Source of the DNA: Epiperipatus broadwayi
Taxonomy: Eukaryota > Onychophora > Udeonychophora > Euonychophora > Peripatidae
Direction of reading: 5' to 3'
Assembly (NCBI GenBank): GCA_028023455.1
Contig: JAQFVV010006336.1
Coordinates: 1,504,224-1,568,223, forward strand
DNA length: 64,000 nucleotides
The position numbers and the translations under genes are program-made. Below, in pieces: positions 49,001 through 61,266 of this stretch (positions within the stretch are counted from its first letter, which is position 1; each line of letters begins with the position of its first letter). The notes below the pieces were generated by a model that saw only the letters and a program-made list of their open reading frames with translations, did not search any database and was not told the origin of the DNA.

Positions 49001-50429
49001 ATATTTTTAAGAATTTTAAAATATATTTTTTGATACAATTGACAATATCCCATAAAGAAAATAATTGTTTCTTTCTCCGTATATATATAATCAACGAAAT
49101 GATAAATTTTCTGAACACTCGTTTTTATTTAATTGAATATATATAGTGAGCACTATATTAATTAGGATATTTATAAAATTCATCTCAAGGCTTTGTTCAA
49201 ATGCTTAATAAATAATTCATAAAACTTAAGGCTTTATTAGCAAATAAACAAAAGATTGTTGGTGTAATACAGTTATGAAAAAATAATAGAATTATTATGC
49301 TTTGCGATTTTATAAAGAAGCTGCTTTATAGAATATTTTGCTATTAATATATTCCAACATTAATAATCAGTCACATATAAAATAAAATAATAATAATGAC
49401 TTTTTTATTATCAGTAAAGAGAATTAGAATTTAAAAAATAAAAATTCTGAGTTAAAAAAGAAGGGAGGAACTGTAAATTATTGATTTTTCTTCCCAGAAT
49501 TTTAAATTCTTTAATAATTTAAATAATTTCTTTACAAATTTAAACAAATTCTTAATAATTTGAAAAAGATATTTATTGTATAAATAAATACTGCTTAATG
49601 TTTAGCGACAAGGTTAAATAATTCTGTAAACAGGGCAATAAAAAGAAAAAAAATAATAATGAGTAATCAGTCAGCTATAATTTTTGATTAGAAAAAAGAA
49701 AATTTTTGTGATTAAAAAAAAATTTTTTTTTTAATGACTTATATTATTATGTGAAACTTTGAAACAAGGTTATACAATATAAGATACAATATAAACAAGA
49801 TAAAAATCAAATAGTGTCTTTTTTTTTCCATCAGTAATAATAATTCTATTGTTGCTTAACCTTAATTATTATCTGGCATTTACTACTAAGATAGGTAACC
49901 AAAGACAGAAATTATCCATAAATAGTTCACTAAACTAATCGCTGAGGACAAGGAAATATAAATATTATAAGGGGTCTTGAAAATAAAGAATTTTTATCTT
50001 GAATGTCTAAAGATGATAACTATATTTATTATTTTTTCTTTTTGAAACAATATATGAAGCAAATGTATGCATCAATTTTTACCAAAGTGTGCATTGTTAA
50101 ATATATTTTTGAACTAGTTATTTCTCTAACTAATATGATCTAGAACAAGTATATGCTTGATTGGAAAAAAAATGTTATGATTTGGTGATTCACAAATAAT
50201 TCTTTCAATGTACATTGTCATCAAACTTATTTATCCCATTTTAGAACTTGAGTAATTTATTCTTATTATTTATTTAGTCAAACTGCACTTAAAAGAGTAA
50301 GTGATATGGTTAAAGTTAATATTATGCAAATCTATAAAATAAATTGTAGTCATATTGCTTTTCTAAATGTAGCTAAGTATTTCTAATGAACATATTTTAG
50401 AGGGTAACAATACCACTAACAATTTTATC
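46016..50429. other. AT-rich region, two unrecognised small frames
   Basis: No supported gene. The frames at 46856-47206 (minus, 116 codons) and 48111-48350 (plus, 79 codons) match nothing I know and have the composition of AT-rich chance frames. They could be relics of element proteins. Confidence 0.4.
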
Positions 50430-51186
50430 ATAAACTTCATAACTGAAACACACAGGCTTATTATATACCTGTGTCTATATATGTAATATATAGGGTATAT
50501 GACCACAGACTTTCACACAATCTACCACTTCTCCACACTATCTCATAACACTGATACACTTGAACACATATATGTTGAAAAGATAAATAATCACCAATAT
50601 ATGTAAACCAGAAATCATCAGTTGGTCCAGATTACCATCTCTACACATATATGCCACAAGTGCTCAGATATATATTAAGATAGCCAAACCTCAGTGTGGA
50701 GAGTGGTGGGTTGTGCAAAAGTCTGTGCTCATATACCCTATATATTACATATATAGACACAGGTATATAATAAGCCTGTGTGTTTCAGTTATTACATAAG
50801 TAGAGATGTCTGCCCATCCCTTGTATATGTATTAAATGGATTATGTCCTTGTACATGAGGGATCATATTGACTTTAGGTCAACATGGTGGCCTTTGAGCA
50901 TTCCGTCATCAGATTTTCAATTGGATGAATGGTTTGAAGCCTGTCCATTAAATTATGAGGTTTGACTATCTTAATATATATTTGACCATTTATAGCATAT
51001 ATGTGTAAAGATGGTAATCTGGACTAACTGATGATTGCTGGTTTAGCATGAAATACGTATACTGGTGATTATTTATCTTTTCAACATATATGTGTTCAAG
51101 TGTATCAGTGTTATGAGATAGTGTGGAGAGTGGTGGGTTGTGTGAAACTCTGTGCTCATATACTCTATATATTAATAAACTTCATA
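50430..51186. mobile_element. Composite foldback/tandem hammerhead insertion with 12-bp target duplication
   Basis: The direct repeat ATAAACTTCATA flanks the unit (50430-50441 and 51175-51186). Inside, a first monomer on the minus strand (50442-50680) meets a 5'-truncated inverted copy (about 50690-50790). After about 170 bp of other sequence a third, full-length plus-strand monomer follows (about 50968-51174). Monomers start near TTTGACTATCTTAATATATA and end near CATATACYCTATATATTA. The first monomer has lost the stem II/GAAA part of its hammerhead (CTGATGATTTCTGGTTTAC directly followed by ATATTGG), while the third keeps it. The monomers and central junction match the 19-kb element. Confidence 0.75.
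51015..51071 (+). ncRNA. Hammerhead ribozyme motif, intact core (family 1)
   Basis: TAATC, then CTGATGA (51028-51034), TTGC-TGGTTTA-GCAT (three pairs plus a T-T mismatch), GAAA (51050-51053), the perfect palindrome ATACGTAT as stem III, A at the cleavage site (51061) and GATTA closing distal stem I. Proximal stem I has one mismatch. All invariant core bases are present. Confidence 0.75.
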
Positions 51187-53074
51187 GTAAATATAAATCT
51201 ATATACTTTTTTAATCTTTCTGATCTATTTTTATGTTTAAGTTTATAAAATATTTATGAAGTTAATTTTATATTTATTAACATTTAATTTTATTTCCTCA
51301 TAATTTTTGTTCTTAAAATTAATAATCATAATGATAAAAATGAAAATACAATATATATTTTGTATCTACTGAAGTTTGAGATAAGTTTCGGTATGTGGTA
51401 AAATGTCAGTTATAATTTTTTTTCTTATTTGATTTTGATGGTGGATATCTTCACCTATAAATAGCATTGGATTGTTGCTATGACTATTATAATATTGTTA
51501 AAAAGATTGTTTATTATTAATTGTATTATATAAGATTGTGAACTGACTTTATTATTTAGAAATGGATATGTGAATAATAAAGCATATAGTTTGAATAAAA
51601 TTATTGCTCTTTCTCTATTATATGTATTTTTGTTACTGCAGCCACAATAATAAATTATGAATAATACAAATAAATGTCTAAGGTCTCAAATATATTTGGT
51701 GTTTTATTTGCATAATATTATATTTGAAAGATATGTATAAAATATATATTTTCAATGGAGTATAGTGTCAATGTATCATAAATTGTTTAATTTGTGTTAG
51801 AATTAAACAATGATATTTGTAATGTTTATTATATAAAACAATTGTAATTTTTTATTATTTGTCATTGTTGTATAATAAGATTTTTATTTATTTATGGAAT
51901 GCTAACTAGAATTGAATAAAGAGTGAATATAAGGTATTGCTGTAGTTACTATGATGTAAATGGGAAAAGTTATAAATAGAACTGAAGAGAAAAAAATGCT
52001 CTCTTTCGTTTTAGTTTCAACAGAAGCATATCTAAATTTCTTTATCTGATTTTCTTTTTATTTATGTTAAAAGTATTTAGTTATCTGGACAAAAAAGATG
52101 GTAAGCAACTATTCATACAGAACTGTACAGTGGGTCATTGAATTTATGAGAGATGCCAATTTATTAAAATATGAAAATTAATTTTTAGTATTTTGAAACA
52201 ATTGGAATATTTCTTTGCTTTTAAAATGAATATAACTTGCTTTTCAATGATGAGATGAAAATGTTAACATCAGAAAAATGTATACAAAAAATATGCTCAC
52301 CTAGTGATACAATTTTATAAGTTTGATATATAATTTATATATGGAATAAAAATTGGTTTAATTTCCATATTATTATAATGGATGAAACTAGTATCTGTTT
52401 CCCTATAATGTTTCATGAATTGATTATTTGCTACATAAAAAACTATCTACATTGCATAATTGAGATTATAAACTAGTGTTTGCACTCTTACAACCTTATG
52501 TAGATCAAATATCTGCTGAATAAGAAAATAATCTAGATATTTGGAAAATATTAGAATTAACAAAATGTATTTCAAATCCTGTAGGCTTTCATAACATTTC
52601 TACTTTCTCTAAAATAACAAAACAGGGGATCATTAAAAATAAATAAATAAATAAACATTAGCACTGTAGTACTATTTTTGAAATGCTGCATTTAAAGGCT
52701 ATTATTCAGATAGTTTGCTTATATTTATCAATTTATAGCTATATATGTATTTTCTTTTCATATAAAATATTTAGTATTTATTGATAGAAACAAGTAATGA
52801 TCTACTTATATAAGTAAATATAAGAGAGTTATGTCTTTCTAAGTTTAAAGTTTTATCTTAAAGCATAATAATTATTATTTTAATCTAAAATATTCATTTT
52901 TTTATTTATTGATTATAAATTAACTTCAGATATATTACTTATATTAGGAATTTAAAAAAAAGATTATATTGTAATAAGTATTTATTTTATTTTGTTTTCC
53001 TAAATTTATATTAACAAATAAGTAGATTCATTATATATATATATATATATATTGTATATATAAAAATCACCATG

Positions 53075-53122
<48 letters not shown>
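51187..53122. other. AT-rich spacer, nothing recognised
   Basis: No supported gene. It ends in (TA)n and (TG)n tracts at 53033-53122 that border the PLE palindrome. Confidence 0.5.
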
Positions 53123-53123
<1 letters not shown>

Positions 53124-53161
53124 CATATTATTATTACTATTTACGGGATATTCCGTGTAGT

Positions 53162-53224
53162 GAAAAAGCTAAATGCTGACGTTTCAGTACAATATCAAGT
53201 ACCTTCCTCAGAGCATCCTCTTTC
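53162..53224 (-). ncRNA. Hammerhead ribozyme motif at the 3' end of the left PLE copy
   Basis: Minus strand: distal stem I GAAAGAG/CTTTTTC, proximal GCT/AGC, core CTGAGGA (53205-53211), stem II AGGTAC...GTACT with one bulged G, GAAA (53182-53185), stem III ACGT and cleavage after GTC. The core is the same as in the right copy. Confidence 0.8.
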
Positions 53225-53495
53225 TCAAATCATAAGAATGCATGTGAGATTTAAAATCGTTTTTATCGTTTTCTTTCTCCTCATATTTAAATTCTATTGG
53301 TTGAGAAGTTTTAAAATTTATTTTCTCTTCCAATAGTTTCTTCCAAATGTTGTTAATCTTCTTTAACTCACACCTTTCATTTATGCTCTTGGGCCTTTTA
53401 AAAATCTCTATAGCTTCCTTAGCAATCTCTGGTCATATTGTTCAATTTTTGCTAAAATATTTGTTTTTTCAAAATTGATATCATGATTTGTTAAT

Positions 53496-54097
53496 TTAAT
53501 ATGAGAATAAATAGCTAATGAATTGGATTTTTTCTCTCACTGCCAGAATGTGTTCTTCCTTTCTAATATCTATTCTACGATTAGTCTGTCCTATATATGT
53601 ATGTGGACAGACCCTACATGGAATTTCATACACACCATGACACTCCAAAGCAATTTTATCTTTAGGAAGAGGAAATATTTCACTAATTTTTTTATAAGTA
53701 GTATAAATTGTGTGAATATTATTATTCTTTAAAATGTTACCAATTCTATCAGTTACTCCTTTTATATATGGCAAAATTGTCTTAATTTTTGATGTATCAA
53801 AATCTTTTTTCTTTTGATATGTATAAGCCCTATTAATAATATTGTAATTAAAACCATTATGAAGAAGCATTTTATTAGTAGCAAAAAGGTCCCGGTGAAA
53901 ATGGCTATCATCAGAAAGTCTCTTTGTTCTATCCAATAATGTCTTTGCCACTGAAAATAGTTGTGCAGGATGGTGATGAGAGGAAAAATGCAGATATCTC
54001 CCAGTGTGTGTTGGTTTTTTATATATACCATGGGATAAAGAACCATCTTTCCTTCTTTCAATCAAAACTTCTAAAAAAGTTAATTGATTATTATTTT
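53496..54097 (-). pseudogene. PLE RT-end/GIY-YIG ORF, left copy, frameshifted
   Basis: Same protein as the right copy up to the end of the GIY-YIG motif region (VYEIPCRVC, YIGQTNRR, R.EEH). An A5 run has become A6 at about 53530, shifting the frame after AVREK, so that the last third is lost. The 5' side is open to the palindrome centre. Confidence 0.85.
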
Positions 54098-54100
54098 CTT

Positions 54101-54990
54101 AAAATAATAATCAATTAACTTTTTTAGAAGTTTTGATTGAAAGAAGGAAAGATGGTTCTTTATCCCATGGTATATATAAAAAACCAACACACACTGGGAG
54201 ATATCTGCATTTTTCCTCTCATCACCATCCTGCACAACTATTTTCAGTGGCAAAGACATTATTGGATAGAACAAAGAGACTTTCTGATGATAGCCATTTT
54301 CACCGGGACCTTTTTGCTACTAATAAAATGCTTCTTCATAATGGTTTTAATTACAATATTATTAATAGGGCTTATACATATCAAAAGAAAAAAGATTTTG
54401 ATACATCAAAAATTAAGACAATTTTGCCATATATTAAAGGAGTAACTGATAGAATTGGTAACATTTTAAAGAATAATAATATTCACACAATTTATACTAC
54501 TTATAAAAAAATTAGTGAAATATTTCCTCTTCCTAAAGATAAAATTGCTTTGGAGTGTCATGGTGTGTATGAAATTCCATGTAGGGTCTGTCCACATACA
54601 TATATAGGACAGACTAATCGTAGAATAGATATTAGAAAGGAAGAACACATTCTGGCAGTGAGAGAAAAATCCAATTCATCAGCTATTTATTCTCATATTA
54701 AATTAACAAATCATGATATCAATTTTGAAAAAACAAATATTTTAGCAAAAATTGAACAATATGACCAGAGATTGCTAAGGGAAGCTATAGAGATTTTTAA
54801 AAGGCCCAAGAGCATAAATGAAAGGTGTGAGTTAAAGAAGATTAACAACATTTGGAAGAAACTATTGGAAGAGAAAATAAATTTTAAAACTTCTCAACCA
54901 ACAGAATTTAAATATGAGGAGAAAGAAAACGATAAAAACGATTTTAAATCTCACATGCATTCTTATGATTTGAGAAAGAGGACGCTCTGA
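54101..54990 (+). CDS. PLE ORF 3' half: RT end + GIY-YIG endonuclease, right copy
   Basis: The frame is open from the palindrome centre to the TGA at 54988-54990. It begins with the last RT motif (NNNQLTFLEVLIERRKDG), followed by HGIYKKPTHTGRYLHFSSHH, a hallmark of the PLE RT thumb. The GIY-YIG domain is GVYEIPCRVCPHTYIGQTNR with R and EEH after it, then LREAIEIFKRPKSINER (helix with the catalytic E and the N). A basic tail ends in YDLRKRTL. No ATG is needed here because the copy is 5'-truncated; the RT palm (YxDD) is missing. The stop codon lies inside the hammerhead core CTGAGGA. Confidence 0.9.
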
Positions 54991-55036
54991 GGAAGGTACT
55001 TGATATTGTACTGAAACGTCAGCATTTAGCTTTTTC
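54974..55036 (+). ncRNA. Hammerhead ribozyme motif at the 3' end of the right PLE copy
   Basis: Distal stem I GAAAGAG (54974-54980) pairs with CTTTTTC (55030-55036) and proximal GCT pairs with AGC. Core CTGAGGA spans 54987-54993. Stem II AG(G)TAC/GTACT closes over TTGATATT. GAAA is at 55013-55016 and is followed by CGTC; cleavage would be after 55020. Stem III is the palindrome ACGT without a loop, so activity should need a dimer, as known for PLE hammerheads. The ORF stop TGA (54988-54990) is part of the core. Confidence 0.85.
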
Positions 55037-55273
55037 ACTACACGGAATATCCTGCAAATAATAATAATAATATGACATCTTTTATCCATGAAAACATTAG
55101 AATATACATATATATATATATATATATATAACAGTCTACCCGTGATCCTATTCTAAAAATTTAAGTGAAAACAGGTTATTACTTGAACTTTGAATAGGTA
55201 TATTTATGAGCATGGAACAAGTCTAATCTCAAGCACGAATCTTACAAATTAATAATAATTATCTTTCTCAAAG

Positions 55274-55371
55274 ACAAAAGAAAAGGTTCCAATGAACCTT
55301 TGGATGCCTTATCTAGATTAGCTCAGTCTCAAGCCCTGGGAGCCAATGTCTATCAGGAGAATGATGACGAG
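55274..55371 (+). CDS. Candidate host exon (internal)
   Basis: A GC-rich block in AT-rich DNA. It is preceded by TATCTTTCTCAAAG, a good 3' splice site, and followed by GAG/GTTATC, a fair 5' splice site. The frame through it is KRKGSNEPLDALSRL then AQSQALGANVYQENDDE, with unbiased amino-acid use and no stop. I do not recognise the protein. It could also be a fragment of an element, but no element features surround it. Confidence 0.4.
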
Positions 55372-57545
55372 GTTATCTTACAAAGAAATGTCATTTATAT
55401 TCTTTTATAATGTCCTATCTGCCCTATGAATTTTATTATTTTATTTCTTTTAGAGATATACAGGAATGAATATTGGAAAGCTTTTATAAATAATAACCCA
55501 GAAATTATAAGAACCTCATAATTCAAATAAATACACAAGTTATAGCTTTAAAATTCTAATATTTATTAATACACGTAAATACTAATAACTCAATCATATG
55601 ACCCAGTCATTCCAATATATATATAATATCAGTAAACACATTCATGAAAGTGCAACTATGCATCAGAGTTGTATTTGTTAAATAATTTAATCTATTTTCT
55701 ATAATTCTTTCTTTAAGTTGGAACACAGTGCACATTTCTTAATTTATTTATCAAATTATTATATGTTCATTCTTTGAGAGCTAATGTTTGGGTGTTTAAG
55801 GCTGATGATCTGTAAGCTTACAGTATTACAATGGCGATTGTTTTAGTGAGAGTTGTCAATCTAAAAGATGATGAAAGATTTCATAACATTTACACATAGG
55901 ATAATACATCCTAGAGGTGTTAGGTAGGTGATTCTAAAATTAAAGGCACAGAAGTTCTTGTTGTTTGGAGTTCCATGATCACTTCACTTGCTTAAAATAG
56001 ATGACAAAATCTCCATAGACAAAGATCTTCATAGTAGGAAGGTCACAAACAACTATACACTGGCCCATTTAATGAATCCACACTATTCTTTTACCCCAAC
56101 ATTTTGATGGAGTCCATTCTTATTAATTTTTATTAATTAATAAAATCTTTATGAAATTTACTTTCCATGCTTTTTTCTCTTTAACCATCACTTTTCTGAA
56201 TCACTACAAAATCTATATATATATATTGTATGTATATGACTCATTTCAAACACACAGATATATTATTTAATTAAAAAAAAAACTTCTTTTATATATATGA
56301 GGATTTATATATGTGTATTTATTAGTATAAATTTATAGATAGTTCATGAATAAACCATTATGTAGAGGGTAATAATATTTGGTAATGATTTAATATATAT
56401 ATAGTTTTATTAAATAAGGTGTCATATTATTTAACTTTGGTTTTATTAAAGTGGAGTAGATCAGAAAAGTGTAAAATAAGGCGATGGAGATTATTAGATT
56501 AGGAGAAAAAAAAATGTACACGTGTGAAAGAATGAATACATCTGTACAAACACAAAGATGCTTTTACACCTATTTCTGATGGCTATAGATTCCAGGTTTG
56601 TTGTTGTCTGTGTCTTAAGATTATTTTTACAAAAGAGGTGCTTTGATGTAGATAACAATAGTGATCAATTTTAAGTCTTTATTGATTGTGACCGATGTCA
56701 AACTTGTGAAGCTTTGATTTTTTTTTAAGATAAGGTTTTACAGATGTTTTTTTTCTTTGGTTGAAATTCGCGATAAAAATGATTGAGACAATTTTTTAAT
56801 CAGTTAGTCATTAATTTTTTAGAGAGAGAGATGATCAGGCAGTATGATTTTATTTTTTGATCAGTCAGTATGATTTTATTTTTAGAGACTCAATATGAAT
56901 ATTTTGGAGAGACAGTCACTCAGATTATTATCATTAAAGTGAGATGTAACTCAGTGATTATTATTTTGAGACTCAACTCAGTAGGAGAAAAGTAAGCGAT
57001 TTGATTTTTTTTATTCACTCTTTGGAAAATTGAGTAAGGAAATGAAGTATAAGACTCTGGTATAAAGTCAATATAGACGAAGATGTGCGTCTATATAAAC
57101 AATTTCCAGAAATATTAAAGAAGAGAGGAAAACATTGGAACAAGATTGAATTTAATAGAAGTTATTAACAATTATATAAATATGATATTAACATATTTGG
57201 CTATGCATAATACTATGTCTCTGCATTGCTAAACCATTTTTTCTGCTTCCTGGTTAATACAGAATGAGTTAAAATCGCTGATCTATCTATGAAGTCATGT
57301 ATCAAGTAATAACCAACAAAATGATAGAGTTTGAAGCCAACCACACAAGCTATATGGTATGCTTTGTTTCTAGTTCCTGGCTTATTAAAAGCTCATTACC
57401 TTCGAATGAATGGAGAAGAGGAAATAGAAGGAAAAGAAAATTTATAAAAGCCATGTAGAACCAAGTTTGAAGCCATGAATCAAATTTTTGTTGGTTTACC
57501 TCAATCATCTAAAGTGTCAACAGCAATTATTTTTTTAAAAGGAGA
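55372..57545. other. AT-rich region, nothing recognised
   Basis: No supported gene. A 27-bp duplicated stretch (GATCAG-CAGTATGATTTTA, about 56833-56885) is the only clear repeat. Confidence 0.45.
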
Positions 57546-57722
57546 GAGACAAGCAAATCCACCGGTACCTACTTATTCAAAAGTACTTATAATAACTTTT
57601 TTTTTGAAATGGTAGAAGGAGGCCAATCAACAATGAATAATAATAGAATTGAAGAGACAAGCAAATCAATTAATTCAGCATTATCTCAAAAGTATCTGCA
57701 ATAACTTTCTTTTTTGTTGTTG
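57546..57722 (+). repeat. 108-bp-period tandem repeat (two diverged units)
   Basis: GAGACAAGCAAATC starts at 57546 and 57654. Both are followed by TCAAAAGTA, AATAACTTT and a T-run. Confidence 0.7.
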
Positions 57723-59219
57723 TTGGTGAGCAGAGAAAAGCAGTCTGAAATTTCAAACTCAGGACATTGATAAGAAGTAAAAAGTAAACGGGTAAATATG
57801 AACTTTCTTTAACCGATTTTATTCTTGCTTATTAAAAGTAAACCTTGATTTACAGGTCAAAGCAAATTTTTTTTTGATACAGAAACATTAAAGACTTGTT
57901 TATCTATAGTTATTGGCAATATCTCACAACATAGCACAAACATAGTTTAAATCTTTAAACTTAAATTTTTCATTAATTTTTTATTTTTTTATTATATATT
58001 GTAATGTTGAAATTTTTTTTTTAATTGTTCTTCAGTTGTTAATGATATTGAGCAACCTATAGATATATGCATTTATAATGTTTTTTTATTTTTATTTTAT
58101 CTTGTTGCATATTAAAAAATTAATATCATGTATTTTATTTTCTTTCGCTATAAGGTTGCAAAAGAAAAAAAAAAATTTTTATATATGTAATTTATGGGTA
58201 TACATTTTAAACATATATGTTAACATTACCGAATGTGTGCATGTGTAACTGCTTATCCAAACACATCATAGAATAGGTTATATATGATTAGTTTAAAATG
58301 GTAAATTAAAAAGTAGGGCATTACATTTGAATGGAAGTGAAATAACATATAAAAGTTACACCTGAAATTTATTTTATGATATGATAAGTAAGAAAAGTCT
58401 TAAATAAGCATTTATAGAATATGTATTTTTTTTCTAATATTGATTTAAGTCAGCTTATTTTGAGATATCAAGAAAAATGACAAACCTATATGTTAGATTT
58501 ATTTGCTTATACTTTTATAAATTTTTTATATTAATTTTTGTATTGAATTAATATGGTAATAAGCCATTTATTTAATTGTTGATTTGACTTTAAAGAAGGA
58601 AAGAAAGAGTAGTAGTGTTAATAAAATATAATTATATATTTTAATTGGTTTCCGAGTTATTATTAAGAATATTGTGTTTTGTCTTGTCTTAATTCTGTCA
58701 TTTTAATTCATCATCATTGCTCGCAGTTATTAAGTATTGTCATTCGTAAATATTGAGCAATCACTTGCTAATATTAAGCGCTCGCAAAATAATAGGTAAA
58801 CTCGAATGTTGATATTTAAGTATTTAAGGATTATGCTTGAGAATAACCAAATTTTGATAATTATAGTTCAACAATAGAAAGCTAAAATTGTGTTGTGTCC
58901 ATAAGTTTAGATCATCCTCATCAAAGATGGATATCATGTTATTGGTTAAAAATGTTTCAAATAATACTATATAAAAGTTATGATCGCCATCAATCATCAT
59001 TAATAAATTATAATCATTAAATTTAATGTTTAGCGTAATGAATATGTTTTAGTAAATAGGGGTTTATAGAAAATTGAATATTATGCAAAGAGATTCATGA
59101 TGATCAATCATCACCACTAGTATTATTAAATCCCAGTATGAAATAGGATAATTTTAATAGATGCCTATAAGCTTATAAAGATGAATTTATTGTTGTCAGT
59201 TTATTAATAAGCCATGGCT
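57723..59219. other. AT-rich spacer, nothing recognised
   Basis: No supported gene, RNA or repeat. Confidence 0.5.
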
Positions 59220-59310
59220 GGTATCATCATCACTATTATAATCATTATTACGATATCACTATTATTATCATTATTATTATGATATTATCATCATCATCAT
59301 CATTATTACC
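59220..59310. repeat. ATT/ATC trinucleotide microsatellite
   Basis: About 90 bp of mixed ATC and ATT triplets. Confidence 0.85.
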
Positions 59311-59758
59311 TTTATTGTGATAAATAATCTAGTTAAATGGCCATCAATATCAATAATGGTCTTCACATGCTTGTTTGGAAGCCATTAATAGGATTATACA
59401 TGTCTGTTCATCAATATACGTAAATGAGCTAGCAATGTCTATAAGAATCTTTGATCTATAGTATAAACTTTGGTAATATTGGGATCTTGTAATTTTATCA
59501 ATATAGATAAAATGTAAGAATGTCATTTTTTTTCATTAGTCATCCAAGTCATGTGTAATAAAAATGTACTGAATGAGTTTGAACTCAAGTACACTATAAA
59601 CAGATACTTATCTAGATTGAAAACAATCTAGTGGCGCTCATGGGAAAACGCATGTACTTAGCTAAACTGAATAAAGAGTGATATCATCCCTTTCCAACTT
59701 CATAATATTAGTTTTATAGAATATATATATTTTTTAGAAGTTGTCATGAATAGCACCA

Positions 59759-59953
59759 GTGTGTGCATATGACCATGAATGGTCTTATATATATGGAAAA
59801 AAGAATAGGAAGGATTCTTTGTTAGAAGAACCTAGTATTGGAGATAAGCATAAGGCACTCCAGGAATTTCACAGTGGGTACTTTTATTCAGGTGCTATAT
59901 TTAATATTATTTTATTCGATGACAATGGCCAGTATGTTTTATTGTTCAAATGA
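59759..59953 (+). other. Unrecognised 64-codon frame, possible exon fragment
   Basis: The middle part (RKDSLLEEPSIGDKHKALQE) has a coding-like composition, ending at a possible TTCAG/GTGC donor at about 59890. There is no strong acceptor upstream and no recognised domain. Confidence 0.2.
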
Positions 59954-60056
59954 CTGCCCCAATATATAAATAAATACCAAGAATCTTTAATGCGTATATT
60001 TTCAAGTGGCACAGTGATTCTATAATTTCTTTATCTATGCTATGATGAATTAGTAT

Positions 60057-60279
60057 TGTTACAAATGGTACAGATTGGATAGGCATATATCTAATAATTA
60101 ATAATTTCCCCTATCTAAATATTTATTATGGTTACAAATGTGACATATTAAAATAGTTACAAATTATAGTTACAAATGGCATGCCAAATAGGGATTGAAA
60201 TATGCCACACACCTGAGAGAGGTGTATTTCTATGTTAATTTAAATAGTTACAAATTTCTTATATTAATTTGAAATTGTT

Positions 60280-60281
<2 letters not shown>
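60057..60281 (+). repeat. Cluster of GTTACAAAT motifs
   Basis: GTTACAAAT or a one-base variant occurs six times at irregular spacing, ending directly at the (TA)n tract. It may be the subterminal part of an unrecognised element. Confidence 0.45.

Positions 60282-60350
<69 letters not shown>
60282..60350. repeat. (TA)n microsatellite
   Basis: About 69 bp of pure TA. Confidence 0.95.
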
Positions 60351-60352
<2 letters not shown>

Positions 60353-60999
60353 AAGTAATGGATCTGGAAGTCCAATCCATGCTTCACAGCCTCTTATAAA
60401 ATTAATCATTATTGTAGACTTGAATTAAGTTTATAGCCCAATATCAGCAGGGTTTTGCATTACAGCTAAAATTAATTGTTTATTAAATGCGTATTTGCAT
60501 TTAAATATTTTCTTTTAAATAAATTCCATTCTAACATTAAATTGCTGTTAAAAAAATTACTTGTGAAACCTATTAATCAAACATATATATATATGTCAAG
60601 TGTATATAAATGAGTTAATGCAAAATTCTGCTGAAATAAAATGCTTATTTTATTAAAAGAAATAAAAATATATTTTTTTCTTTTTAAAATCTTGTTAAAA
60701 TATGGCATACGATTTTATTTTGAGATAAGCCCACCAACATTTTCTAAAGGAATATATGTTTTTAATTAGTTAACCCATTCAAGGCAAATTAAAGATGGCC
60801 TTTTTTTTAATTAATAAAAATTCAAAGTTTAAAGAAAGAAATTTAGAATAAAAAAAGTAAAAGTTATTTTTAGAAAATGTTACCTTGAAACAAAGGAGTG
60901 GGGGGGGATTATCAAGATCTAAAATCATACACAAAACTATAGAAGGGTAGCTGACAGAAAGGTATAAAGAGAAGAGAGAGCAAAAGACCTGGTGCTTTT

Positions 61000-61195
61000 T
61001 TCAGATTTCTCTTTGGAAAATTCATTCAGATTTCTCTTGTGATGAATTTCAGATTTCTCTTTAGAATTGATTGATATTTCATTTCAGAATTCATTCAGAT
61101 TTCTCTTTTGATTCATTCAGTGAGATTTCATTTCAAAATTCATTCAGATTTCTCTTTTTGATTCATTTTTTGATTCAGATTCTTTATTCATTCGT
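61000..61195 (+). repeat. Degenerate TTCAGATTTCTCTTT tandem repeats
   Basis: At least six imperfect copies of TTCAGATTTCTCTT, alternating with GAATTCATTCA or GATTCATT, in about 195 bp. Confidence 0.8.
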
Positions 61196-61266
61196 TATGA
61201 TTCTGATGATTATTATTATAAGGATTGGTTATTGATTAGCTTGGCTCTCTCTCTCTGGTACTTCAC

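Larger units (their letters stand above)
53123..55076. mobile_element. Head-to-head pair of 5'-truncated Penelope-like elements (palindrome)
   Basis: Arms 53123-54097 and 54101-55076 are inverted copies with a 3-bp spacer. I count only a handful of differences over about 975 bp (for example one extra A that frameshifts the left copy, and GCATCC against GCGTCC at the 3' ends). Both copies start in the RT just before the NQLTFLEVLI segment and run through GIY-YIG and the hammerhead to CACTACACGGAATATCC. PLEs are known for inverted, partly truncated copies. The differences argue against a pure read artefact. Confidence 0.85.

Noticed and set aside
53123-55076. Palindrome as a read or assembly artefact
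   Set aside because: The arms differ by several substitutions and one indel, which a simple fold-back read would not give. It is not excluded without long reads.
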